64,000 nt of DNA from JAJKIP01 sp037200685 (GTDB lineage: Bacteria > Bacteroidota > Bacteroidia > Chitinophagales > Chitinophagaceae). Positions 1 through 9,046 of the stretch are shown here, piece after piece; positions within the stretch are counted from its first letter, which is position 1, and each line of letters opens with the position of its first letter. A program made the translations under genes and the position numbers. Location: NCBI GenBank assembly GCA_037200685.1, contig JBBCIG010000008.1:248001-312000 (forward strand). The letters run 5' to 3'. Under the pieces are notes generated by a model, which saw only the letters and a list, made by a program, of their open reading frames with translations, did not search any database and was not told the DNA's origin.

Positions 1-168
1 ATTTTCAGGAATAATTTCTTCCAGCTTTTGATCTGTTTTGTCTATTTCTTTTATGCCATGATGAATAAAGGAAATAAGATAAGATGCATAACGAACGCCG
101 ACGATTACGCCGGGGCCATGCTGTGTATGCTGTAATCTTGTTCCAATGCCGAGGTTCGCCTGTTCCAT
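1..168 (-). CDS. conserved hypothetical protein, 3' end outside window
   Basis: Fifty-six codons are open from an ATG at 168 to the left edge without a stop. The peptide starts MEQANLGIGTRLQH and continues with a GPGVIVG stretch, a pattern of small Bacteroidota proteins whose N-terminus forms a compact beta-strand module; I cannot name the family. An AAAGAAATT stretch lies just upstream of the start. It is divergent from nothing and is followed upstream by a repeat-rich spacer. Function unknown. Confidence 0.55.
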   Translation of the reverse strand, partial: MEQANLGIGTRLQHTQHGPGVIVGVRYASYLISFIHHGIKEIDKTDQKLEEIIPEN

Positions 169-254
169 AAATAATTTCTTTATGTGTTTTAATGGCAAAT
201 TAAAACACTCGTGCAAATACTCAACGATAATGCAGAAGTATTTTGTACCCGGCT

Positions 255-318
255 TCGGTTCCCTGATCATCTTCGTTGCGACGCTCCGTTCATCTTCCTG
301 TTCTTTATTCAGCAATTG
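255..318 (-). repeat. dispersed repeat copy 1
   Basis: Read on the minus strand this contains AACAGGAAGATGAACGGAGC followed by GTCGCAACGAAG, matching the copy at 8862-8934 almost base for base. The family recurs in several spacers of this window in both orientations. Confidence 0.7.
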
Positions 319-542
319 TCGAAGACCCCGATGTTTGTCGGGGCGTCGTTCCCGATAACTATCGGGATTACCATGAGCGAAGTCGAATGGTCGCACTCTT
401 GTACTACATGAATTCTACTCAGCAATTATCTGAACGAGGTTGTGATTATTTCACGCAAAGAACGCCACGGAGCAAAGTCCGCAACGTTAAGACGCTCTTT
501 GCGTCGCTGCGGAAACTTTGCATCTTTGCGAGAAGCCTTTTG

Positions 543-632
543 TTGAATAGAGAACAGGAAGATGAAGAGTGCGACGCAAGGGACGATGATAGTCCACGGG
601 ATGCTGCGCATAGTAATACAGCTGGGTAGATA
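543..632 (+). repeat. dispersed repeat copy 2
   Basis: Contains TGAATAGAGAACAGGAAGAT, GAGTGCGACGCAA, AGTCCACGGGATGCTGCGCA and AATACAGCTGGG in that order. The same ordered blocks occur at 16371-16452, 23628-23775 and 61085-61155. Confidence 0.75.
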
Positions 633-677
633 ATTTTTTTAACTAACAGAATTGCTTTGTGCCTTTGTGGGAAATAA

Positions 678-1451
678 TTAGAAAAAATCTTCTTCCTCTT
701 CTTCTTTAAATGGAGATAACGGCGAAAGGCCGAGTTTGAAACGCTCGTAAGAATCCTTGATGTATTTCTGAAAATCATAATCGCCGGCGGCAAGAACAAA
801 GAAATAAGGCGGACGATATATGTTCATAAAACTATCGATTTCATTTGGCGGGGCACCAGTAAGTCTTACGACAAGTCCTTTATTGAAGCGATGATCAATG
901 AATTTATCTTTTTCCTGTTGCAGCAATCTTTTTTGAAACGATAACATGCTCCGGTTTCGTTTGAAGCGAAACATGTTGATGATCTCATCAAGATCAAATC
1001 CCGCAGCGGCACCGTATTGTGGCGTTACAGGTTTTAGTTTTGCTTTTTGATAGTTGAAGACTTTGGCATAGTCTTCCCGGTTTTTAATCGAATCCTGTTT
1101 ATAATCCCGCTGTTTTATTTTTACTTCCCGCAGTATCGGCACATTTACCTGCAGCGAAATATCAAAACCAAATGGATTGGAGATTTTGAGCACAGGAAAT
1201 TTTATCGTGGGCTTATTCAGGTAACTGAACCAAATGGAATCTTTCTCCCTTACTTCAATTTCATATTCGCCAGAGGAGTTGGTCAACGTACCTGTGCCGG
1301 AGGTCGATAACACAGTTACCGATTCCATCGGGTAATTGCGGCTGCTGTCGTAAACCGTTCCCCTTATTTTATATTGGGAAAACCCGTCCGTTGTTATAAA
1401 GAACAACAAGCCAAAAAGAAAAAACGCTATCAGGAAGATTTTCCGTTGCAA
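678..1451 (-). CDS. secreted protein with carboxypeptidase-regulatory-like domain
   Basis: A 257-aa protein with an N-terminal hydrophobic signal segment (residues 4-24, ending FSQ). This is followed by a beta-rich module at residues 28-90 (KIRGTVYDSSRNYPMESV) typical of carboxypeptidase regulatory-like domains found at the start of TonB-dependent receptors and other Bacteroidota envelope proteins. The C-terminal half is charged and ends in a run of glutamates. It is probably exported to the periplasm or outer membrane. The only start that keeps the signal peptide is TTG at 1451, because an in-frame TGA lies two codons upstream. Role unknown. Confidence 0.7.
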   Translation of the reverse strand: MQRKIFLIAFFLFGLLFFITTDGFSQYKIRGTVYDSSRNYPMESVTVLSTSGTGTLTNSSGEYEIEVREKDSIWFSYLNKPTIKFPVLKISNPFGFDISLQVNVPILREVKIKQRDYKQDSIKNREDYAKVFNYQKAKLKPVTPQYGAAAGFDLDEIINMFRFKRNRSMLSFQKRLLQQEKDKFIDHRFNKGLVVRLTGAPPNEIDSFMNIYRPPYFFVLAAGDYDFQKYIKDSYERFKLGLSPLSPFKEEEEEDFF

Positions 1452-1516
1452 CAGTCAATGATTAATCCGGCAAGTAACAAAACAAACTGCAAAATGAATG
1501 GTAAAATAGTTGTCGT

Positions 1517-2803
1517 TTACTTTTTAAGCGCCTGGTACACCAATACTTCAAATTTTTTGGATAAATCGCCGTGGCTGTTGGGTGTATGTTGTGTCATGAT
1601 AAGACAAACCATATTTTTTTCCGGGTCGGCCCAATAAGTGGTGCCGTAATAGCCGCCCCACGCAAACGAGCCCTTGCTTTTTGCCCCGGTAGCCGCACCT
1701 TCGGCTGTTGTTATTTGAAAACCCAACCCGAATTTATCTTTTCCGATAGATAAATTACCGATTTGGTTTTGTGTCATCAGTTCGATGCTGCGAGGCGACA
1801 ATATTCTTGTACCATTATATATACCACCGTTCAACAGCATTTGTAAAAAAATAGCATAATCAAAAGCAGTCGACGATAAGCCCGCGCCGCCGGAAAAGAA
1901 ATGGGTGCCCATCATTGGGTAATCAGGATCGATGCCACGGAAGGTATGGCTCCATTTAATAATAGTGCCGGGCGGATTTTCTGTATACACCGTAGCGAGC
2001 CGGTTGAATTTATCTTTTGGTAAATTAAAATACGTGTCTTTCATGCCCAGCGGAGCAAAGATTTTTTTTGTTAAATAATCTTCGAGGCTCATACCGCTGA
2101 TGACTTCTATTAAACAACCGAGCACATCTACGCTTAATCCATACATCCATCTTTCGCCCGGTTGAAAAGCGAGTGGTTGTTTGGCCAGCGTTTTTACAGC
2201 ATCAAGCAATGTCATATCAATATGGCCGAGCCCGGATGGAATATTGGCTTTTGCATAAATAGCATTCATCGTATCCGTGCCAATGCCTGCATAGCCAATA
2301 CCCGAAGTATGTGTCAGCAGGTCACGAAAAGTAATTTCTCTTTTTGCAGGAACTGTTGTGTAGGTACTGTCTTTTTTATTAAACGAAGCGATAACAACAG
2401 GCCTCCTGAATTCAGGAATAAAATCCGCGATGGGCTGATCGAGTAAAAACTTTGCTTCTTCGTGCAACATCATCGCCCCCGCACTTACGATGCCTTTTGT
2501 TTGAGACATAATGCGGAAGATGGTATTGTTCGCCATTGGTTTTTGTGTTTCCGCATCGGCGTAGCCATAACCTTTGTATTGAACAACCTGGTTATCTTTT
2601 ATAACTATTGTTACAATTCCTTTTACCCAATCTTTTTTTATATACTCATTTAAAACGGTATCTATTCTCGCCAGTCTTTTATAATCAACAGTTGGGTTTT
2701 GTTTGGCGATATTGGTTTGTACCACCACCACCTGTGCAGGAGCGGAAAAAGAAAATAATAAAGCTGCGATGGTAAAAAGGCGGAGCAATTGTTTTTTTGG
2801 CAT
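1517..2803 (-). CDS. serine hydrolase, beta-lactamase/DD-peptidase (class C) fold
   Basis: A 428-aa exported enzyme. The ATG at 2803 is chosen over upstream codons because it places a clean signal peptide (residues 1-24, ending APAQ) at the N-terminus. The family nucleophile motif SxxK is visible as S100-Q-T-K103, and the second motif is represented by Y221-G-L-S before a conserved DVLG segment. LTHTSGIGY around residue 164 is typical of the beta-lactamase family (Pfam PF00144). Such enzymes act on beta-lactam-like amides, esters or peptidoglycan peptides; the substrate cannot be read from sequence. Confidence 0.85.
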   Translation of the reverse strand: MPKKQLLRLFTIAALLFSFSAPAQVVVVQTNIAKQNPTVDYKRLARIDTVLNEYIKKDWVKGIVTIVIKDNQVVQYKGYGYADAETQKPMANNTIFRIMSQTKGIVSAGAMMLHEEAKFLLDQPIADFIPEFRRPVVIASFNKKDSTYTTVPAKREITFRDLLTHTSGIGYAGIGTDTMNAIYAKANIPSGLGHIDMTLLDAVKTLAKQPLAFQPGERWMYGLSVDVLGCLIEVISGMSLEDYLTKKIFAPLGMKDTYFNLPKDKFNRLATVYTENPPGTIIKWSHTFRGIDPDYPMMGTHFFSGGAGLSSTAFDYAIFLQMLLNGGIYNGTRILSPRSIELMTQNQIGNLSIGKDKFGLGFQITTAEGAATGAKSKGSFAWGGYYGTTYWADPEKNMVCLIMTQHTPNSHGDLSKKFEVLVYQALKK

Positions 2804-2848
2804 TGAGATTTTTTTAATTACACTTAAAGTAAATGAATTTTTGAAAAC

Positions 2849-2938
2849 GGGTGACACGGATTGATTTAGATAAACACGGATTAATTTTATAAGAAATATC
2901 CGTGATCATCCGTTTTAATCCGTGTTATCCGTGTTCTT
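2849..2938. repeat. inverted repeat of the ACACGGATT type
   Basis: The left arm contains GACACGGATTGATTTAGAT and AACACGGATTAA, and the right arm contains TTAATCCGTGTTATCCGTGT. The arms are reverse complements of one another around a short centre. The right arm supplies the last three codons and stop of the purN fusion gene. Confidence 0.7.
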
Positions 2939-3866
2939 CTCTTTTTTGTTTTATCCATTGTTCAATAAGCACAGGATAATGTTGATGTTCCAATGCATGT
3001 ATTTTTTTAGCAAGCGCCTCCGGTGTATCAGTTGATAGCACTGTACATTTTTCCTGGAGAATGATCTTTCCGTGATCATATATTTCATCTACATAATGAA
3101 CAGTGATACCACTTTCTTTATCACCTGCGGCGATAACGGCTTCATGCACTTTATTCCCATACATTCCTTTGCCGCCATATTTTGGTAATAATGCAGGATG
3201 TATATTAATGATCTTACCGGCATATTCTTTAATAAGGCTAACCGGGATTTTCCACAGAAAACCAGCTAATACTATGAAATCAATTTTATATTCTTTCAAT
3301 TCTTTGAAATAAGCATCGCCCCGGAAGAACTTTTCTTTTTCTATTAATAATGACGGGATATTTTCTTTGGATCCTATTGACAGGACACCGGCCGCGGGAT
3401 TATTGCAAACAATCAACGCAATGTTGACGGCGGGATTTTCTTTAAAATGATCGATGATCTTTTGAGCATTGGATCCGGCGCCGGAAGCGAAGACCGCAAT
3501 GCGGGATGGGTGACCGATGACGGATGACGGATGACCGGCAGCCAGTGTTTCGAGTCGGTCATCGGTCATCGGTGTCCGGTCATCTTTCTTCACCAGCCCC
3601 ATTCTCCGTCCGATTTTCTTCAAATATTTTATAAAAAAACGGAACTGGCCAAACGGGATACTGACGAGTAAAACCGCTGCTGGCCAAAGAATTGTGATTA
3701 AAATAATATAAAGGATCACCCACAAAGCACTCTTCTCCATACCCAAAAAGTTCAGGAGTTTTCTGCCCGCATAACCCGTCAGGCTGCCCCCGATAGCGAA
3801 GGTGGAAATGATCAGCGCCAGTTGAAGGCCATTGACCTTCCATTTCTTTTGTAAACGTTCAAACAT
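2925..3866 (-). CDS. purN: phosphoribosylglycinamide formyltransferase fused to an N-terminal membrane domain
   Basis: A 313-aa protein with two parts. Residues 1-95 are a small two-helix membrane protein of the DUF6787 type (MFERLQKKWKVNG, two hydrophobic segments). Residues from about 122 are a full PurN, beginning RIAVFASGAGSNAQKI. They carry the family motif NIHPALLPKYGGKGMYG and the catalytic region HYVDEIYDHG. PurN transfers formate from 10-formyl-tetrahydrofolate to GAR in purine synthesis. The linker (about residues 96-121) is encoded by a GACCGATGACGG-type intergenic repeat, so two normally separate genes seem to have been joined in frame by repeat DNA. Whether one polypeptide is really made, or PurN starts internally, is unknown. 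Confidence 0.8.
   Translation of the reverse strand: MFERLQKKWKVNGLQLALIISTFAIGGSLTGYAGRKLLNFLGMEKSALWVILYIILITILWPAAVLLVSIPFGQFRFFIKYLKKIGRRMGLVKKDDRTPMTDDRLETLAAGHPSSVIGHPSRIAVFASGAGSNAQKIIDHFKENPAVNIALIVCNNPAAGVLSIGSKENIPSLLIEKEKFFRGDAYFKELKEYKIDFIVLAGFLWKIPVSLIKEYAGKIINIHPALLPKYGGKGMYGNKVHEAVIAAGDKESGITVHYVDEIYDHGKIILQEKCTVLSTDTPEALAKKIHALEHQHYPVLIEQWIKQKREEHG
3506..3592. repeat. GACCGATGACGG repeat inside the purN linker
   Basis: Several tandem GACCGATGA/GGATGACGG units are followed by their reverse complement (GGTCATCGGTCATCGG). Such units normally sit between genes in this phylum; here they stay in frame and encode the linker of the fusion. Confidence 0.6.
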
Positions 3867-4089
3867 GGGCTTAAAAATCTGCAGATGATGGCATGGATTC
3901 TAACCTTGCTATTCCAACAGGCCGCAAAAGTCAGCAAAAAAGTTTCAATCTTTCTTTTCATTTTCACATTTAATAAAAGTGAGGGGATGATTGACCAATT
4001 CATGACAAACAAAATTCAATCAATAAAAAAAATCTTTATAAATGGCCTGAAACGTAGACTGGGTGCGGGTTAAAAAATTTTTACAACTG

Positions 4090-4122
4090 TTGTCATTTTG
4101 TTAAGTTCATGACTTATTTTTG
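4090..4122 (+). promoter_or_regulatory. candidate promoter of the act operon
   Basis: TATTTTTG at 4115-4122 matches the Bacteroidota -7 box TAnnTTTG exactly. TTG at 4090-4092 lies 22 bp upstream as a possible -33 element. Transcription would start near 4128, about 40 bp before the actA ATG. Confidence 0.4.
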
Positions 4123-4167
4123 CACCCGATTAGCGATTTTTATCCACATTTTCAGATCATTGCGTCT

Positions 4168-5433
4168 ATGATTCCAGGTAAACCAGCAGCTCAAAGACTC
4201 ATACTATTCATACTATCTTTTGTTGTTTTTTCAACTATTAAAGTCTCGGCGCAGGACGGTGCGGCAATTTTTAAAAGTAAATGCGCTAGCTGTCATGTTC
4301 TAGGAAAGGATATGACAGGCCCGAATCTTCAGGGTGTTGTAGAGCGCTGGGGAGGAGATGTTGAAAAATTACACGAGTGGATTAAGAATAATGCAAAACT
4401 TACAGCGTCCGGATATCCAAGGGCTGTAGAAGTTTCAAAATTTTCCAGTACTCAGATGACCATGTTTGAGGGTTCAATTACGGATCCGGAAATTGATGCG
4501 ATTCTCAAATATGTGAATGATTGGAAACCCATAGACAAAGGTGGTACTACCCCTCTTCCGGGAGATCCCAAAAGCGATAATTCAAACGCCATCATCTTCG
4601 GTGTAATCTCTCTTATCCTCGCAGTTGTTGCCCTGATACTCATGCAGGTAAACAGCAACCTGAAGAAATTATCAGATGATGCGGAAGGTATTAACCGTCC
4701 CGAGCCGGTCCCTTTTTACAGGAACAAAGTTTATATCGCTATTATAGCCCTGTTCTTCTTTGTAGTGGCCGGGTATTTTATATCAAAGGGCGCCATTGGT
4801 TTACAAAGACAAAAAAATTATCAACCTGAACAACCTATTTTCTATTCACATAAAGTGCATGCCGGCATCAACCAGATTAACTGCTTATACTGTCATGGTA
4901 ATGCCTGGGAAAGCAAGTCTGCCGCTATCCCTTCGGTAAATGTTTGTATGAACTGTCATAAAACGATCCAGTCATACGAAAAAGGGCCAAAACTGTATGC
5001 AGAAGATGGTCACGAAGTAAACGGCACACAGGAAATAGCCAAGCTATATGATTATGCAGGCTTTGATCCCAAGAATGCAGATAAATGGGATCCTACCAAA
5101 GCAAAACAAATTGAGTGGACAAGGATTCACAATCTGCCTGACCACGTTTTCTTCAGCCATGCACAACACATCCGTGCCGGCAAAGTACAATGCCAGACCT
5201 GCCATGGAGAAATAACAGCCATGGATGAAGTGAAACAGTTCGCTGAGCTAAGCATGGGCTGGTGCGTAAACTGTCATCGCCAGACAAAAGTTGACTTTAA
5301 CTACGACAGCACAGGCGGTAACAAATTCTATAGCATTTACGAAAAATTCCATAACGATATCAAAGCGGGTAAAATGGATAGTGTAACAGTAAAAGATATC
5401 GGTGGATTAGAGTGTCAGAAATGTCATTATTAA
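4168..5433 (+). CDS. actA: alternative complex III subunit ActA, hexahaem form
   Basis: A 421-aa c-type cytochrome. The ATG at 4168 gives a signal peptide (residues 10-28). A monohaem domain follows with CASCH at 39-43, then two membrane helices near 141-161 and 188-207, then the pentahaem part with CLYCH 239, CMNCH 260, CQTCH 342, CVNCH 366 and CQKCH 416. Alternative complex III oxidises menaquinol and passes electrons to the terminal oxidase. Standard ActA has five haems; here a cytochrome c domain is fused in front. It is the first gene of the act-cox block. Confidence 0.9.
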   Translation: MIPGKPAAQRLILFILSFVVFSTIKVSAQDGAAIFKSKCASCHVLGKDMTGPNLQGVVERWGGDVEKLHEWIKNNAKLTASGYPRAVEVSKFSSTQMTMFEGSITDPEIDAILKYVNDWKPIDKGGTTPLPGDPKSDNSNAIIFGVISLILAVVALILMQVNSNLKKLSDDAEGINRPEPVPFYRNKVYIAIIALFFFVVAGYFISKGAIGLQRQKNYQPEQPIFYSHKVHAGINQINCLYCHGNAWESKSAAIPSVNVCMNCHKTIQSYEKGPKLYAEDGHEVNGTQEIAKLYDYAGFDPKNADKWDPTKAKQIEWTRIHNLPDHVFFSHAQHIRAGKVQCQTCHGEITAMDEVKQFAELSMGWCVNCHRQTKVDFNYDSTGGNKFYSIYEKFHNDIKAGKMDSVTVKDIGGLECQKCHY

Positions 5434-5592
5434 GCCTTGTCTCCAACAGATGGCGGAGATATCAGGCTTAGGTTATTAGATAGAAAGAATTTTTAAAAGG
5501 AAACTATTATTATTAACTATTTCTGAATTCGGTTTTTGAGAAAAGAAAGCGATTTCAAAATTCAGAATCAAAAGTCCCTTTAGGGATTTAGG
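5431..5592 (+). repeat. hairpins between actA and actB
   Basis: TAAGCCTTGTCTCC (starting with the actA stop codon) can pair with GGAGATATCAGGCTTA across a 10-base loop at 5431-5470. TTCTGAATT at 5521-5529 pairs with AATTCAGAA at 5559-5567. A CCCTTTAGGG palindrome follows near 5576. There is no T-run, so these are not ordinary terminators; they could stabilise the actA message or attenuate read-through. Confidence 0.55.
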
Positions 5593-5597
5593 GTATT

Positions 5598-8500
5598 ATG
5601 AATAAGTACTGGCAAGGATTCGGAGAAATGAATGATCCGGAAAAGGTTAAGAAGCAGGTACAGGATGAATTTCGGGAGGAATTACCTTTTGAAGATCTGA
5701 ATGATAAAGGATTGGCCGATGCCAAAGCGCCACGCAGGGATTTTTTAAAATACCTGGGCTTTAGCACCGCCGCCGCCGCTTTAGCTGCCAGCTGTAAAAC
5801 GCCGGTACGTAAAGCAATTCCTTTCGCCAACAAACCTGAGAACATTATTCCCGGCGAAGCGAAATATTATGCTACTACTTATGTGCAGGATGGAGATGTG
5901 ATCCCGATTTTAGCGAAAGTAAGAGATGGCCGCCCGATAAAAATTGAAGGCAACGATCTTAGCAGTTATACAAAAGGCGGTACTACCGCACATGCGCAGG
6001 CTTCTGTTTTGGATTTATATGACATGCACCGCATCACGCACCCAAAACAAAAAGTGGGCGCCGAGTTTAAAGAAATCCCCACGTATGAAGGCGCTGATAA
6101 ATTAATCGGTGATGCTATTGCCGCACTCAGCGGTACGTCTGTTGTTTTATTGACCAGCACGATCAACTCACCATCTACAAAACAAATCATTACTGATTTT
6201 CTTGCAAAATATCCCGGCGGCAAACATGTGCAAACAGATGCTGTATCGTACAGCGGAATGTTGCTGGCCAACGAAGCAAGTGGATTTGGAAGAAAATTAC
6301 CTACTTATAATTTCGGAGCGGCTAAAGTAATCGTTAGTCTCTGTGCGGATTTCTTAGGCACATGGCTCAGCCCGGCGGAAAATGCGATCGGCTATACAAA
6401 AGGCCGTAAGATAGATGAGAAGAACCCGGAGATGAGCAAGCATTACCAGTTTGAACCCTACCTGAGTAATACTGGTGCTACTGCTGATGAAAGATTTAGT
6501 CATCGTCCATCTGAGACAGGAGCGATTGCACTCGCATTGTTAGCGGCTGTAGATGGTTCTGTTGCCGCACCTGCTATTGCCGATGCAAAATTAAAAAGTG
6601 GTATTGCAAAAGCTGCCGCTGATCTGAAAGCACATAATGGCGGCGCATTGGTTGTATCCGGCAGCAATGATGTGAACGTACAGATCATTGTCAATGCGAT
6701 CAACAATGCAATTGGCGCTTATGGAACAACAATTGATTTTAGCAAACCGGTGAATTACCGCCAGGGTATTGATAAAGATCTTACTGACCTTATCGCTGAT
6801 ATGGATTCCGGTAAAGTGGGTGCGGTATTAATTTGCGGAGCTAACCCGGCCTATACTTATTATAATGCCGAAGCTTTTACAAAAGCATTGGCGAAAGTAA
6901 AAACATCTGTTTCTTTTAGTGGTAAAATGGATGAGACCACGAAGCTGTGTAACTATATTCTTCCTACTCATCATTATTTAGAAAGCTGGGGCGATGCGGA
7001 AGCGAAAGCAGGCAGCGTAAGTTTTTTACAACCTACTATTTATCCTTTATTCAAAACACGTCCGTTCCAGACTTCCTTATTGAAATGGAGCGGTAACAAT
7101 ACAGATTACGAGACTTATTTTAAAAATTACTGGGCAGGCAAATTAGGTTCTGATGAAGCGTTTGAAAAAGCGTTGCAGGATGGTGTGTTAAGAAACTGCT
7201 TCTACTGAAACAGGCGGTGGTGCATATAGCGGTGGTTCTGTTGCAGCTGCTGCAACTGCTATCAATGGCATGAAGAAAAGCAGCGGTGATGAAATCGTAT
7301 TGTACCAAAAAGTTTCTATCGGCACAGGTACAGGCGCTACCAACCCATGGTTGCAGGAGTTTCCTGATTCTATCTCCAAAGCAAGCTGGGATAACTATGC
7401 GATGATCAGCATGACCAAAGCAAAAGAATTGCTGGGTGTTGATTTAATGCATGGCTCGGAAAAATCAATTAATAATTACGAATACTACCCGGAAAAACCG
7501 GTTATAAAAATTACAGTTGGACAGAAAGAAATTGAATTACCGGTATTGATTATCCCGGGCATGAATTCTAATACGATCGCTGTAGCGGTAGGTTATGGAA
7601 GAAATGAAGAGCTTGGAAAAACAGCAGCCGGTTGTAGGAATAAATGTTTATCCATTTACTTCTTTCAATGGCACAACTGTTACTTACAGCAATGACGTAA
7701 CAATAGCAGATGCGAAGCGCAGCCAGAAGATTGCGCAGATGCAGATACATAACTCTTACGAAGGCCGTGTGGAAGTAGTAAGAGAAACAACATTGGCATC
7801 GTTTAAAAACGATCCCAAATTCATTCGCAGGTACAGGGATGAATTTAATAGAAGATTTTGCAATCAGCACTGGTGATTTCCGCAAAGAAGCCACTATCTA
7901 TTCGCAGCATAATCAACCCGGCATCAAATGGGGAATGACAGTGGACATGAACGCCTGTTATGGGTTGCGGCGCTTGTGTGATCGCTTGTCATGCGGAAAA
8001 CAATGTACCGGTAGTAGGCAAGAGCGAAGTATTGCGTTACCATGATATGCATTGGTTGCGTATCGACCGTTACTTTGTAAGTGATAAAGAAAACCCGGAT
8101 GACCTGAAAGGCGTGGTGTTCCAGCCGATGATGTGCCAGCATTGTGATAATGCGCCTTGCGAAAACGTTTGTCCTGTTGCCGCTACTAACCATAGTAGCG
8201 AAGGCATCAACCAAATGGCTTATAACCGTTGTATCGGTACAAGATATTGTGCGAATAACTGTCCGTTTAAAGTTCGCCGCTTTAACTGGGCGGATTATAC
8301 AAACGCAGACAGCTTCCCGCATAACCAGGACCAGCAATTAGTTGGTAAACTTGATCCTGTTGTTCATCAAATGAATGATGAACTGACAAGAATGGTATTG
8401 AACCCTGATGTAACCGTTCGCTCAAGAGGTGTGATGGAAAAATGCAGCTTCTGTATTCAACGTACACAAGCGGCTAAATTGACAGCGAAGAAAGCAGGAC

Positions 8501-8795
8501 GTCCATTAATGGATGGCGAAGCGAAAACAGCTTGCCAACAAGCATGCGCCGGTAGATGCAATTGTTTTTGGTAATGTACATGATGCAACAAGCCAGGTAA
8601 GCCAGATCAGAAAAAGATAATGACCTGAGAAGTTATTACATGCTCGAGCAATTGCATGTTTTACCGAATGTCACTTATCTCGCTAAGATCAGGAACACAG
8701 AAGAAATTATAGAGACAGAAGGACATCATGAAGAAGCGGGAGAAGAGAAGAAAGTGGAAGGGGTGCGTCTTTGAGAGACGACAATTGGCAGTAGG
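5598..8795 (+). pseudogene. actB: alternative complex III subunit ActB, frameshifted
   Basis: ActB is the large iron-sulfur subunit: a molybdopterin-oxidoreductase-like part followed by a ferredoxin-like part. The N-terminal frame starts MNKYWQGFGEM and has a Tat-like motif, RRDFLKYLGFS, at about residue 46. The ferredoxin part shows four cysteine clusters: CGACVIAC, CQHCDNAPCENVCP, CIGTRYCANNCP and CSFC with CQQAC. Coding similarity moves between frames near 7190, 7635, 7855, 7957 (an extra T before ATGGGTTGCGG), 8555 and 8615. The C-terminal frame ends near 8795. Every fragment is otherwise well preserved, so I infer sequence error rather than decay. Confidence 0.8.
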
Positions 8796-8861
8796 CAAAA
8801 AAGGCAAGGGGGGAATGGAGAGTAGCGAGAGGGAATGAACATAAACTATGTGCTGCCAAAT

Positions 8862-8934
8862 GCTGAATAGAGAGCAGGAAGATGAACGGAGCGTCGCAAC
8901 GAAGTTGATAGTAGTAATACGGCTGGTAAAAAAA
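8862..8934 (+). repeat. dispersed repeat copy 3
   Basis: Contains TGCTGAATAGAGAGCAGGAA, GATGAACGGAGCGTCGCAAC and GTAGTAATACGGCTGG, matching copy 1 in the opposite orientation. It sits in the actB-actC spacer (8796-9046), whose remaining sequence is A/T-rich with direct TTTTGACTTTTGACTTTTAA units and no gene. Confidence 0.7.
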
Positions 8935-9046
8935 TAAGAACTAAGGAAGAGAGAAAATAGTTGAATTAAAATTAAAAAATAAAAAGTAGAATTTCAAAAT
9001 AAAGAAAACTCCATTTTGACTTTTGACTTTTAACTTTTGAAATTGT

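Larger units (their letters stand above)
169..677. other. repeat-rich intergenic spacer
   Basis: No convincing gene lies here. The stretch holds three pieces of a dispersed repeat (about 255-318 and 368-430 in reverse orientation, 543-632 forward). Between them, at 445-535, is a TTTGCGTC-rich stretch of the kind often found between genes in this phylum. The short open frames across it follow the repeat sequence and are not conserved between copies. Confidence 0.6.
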
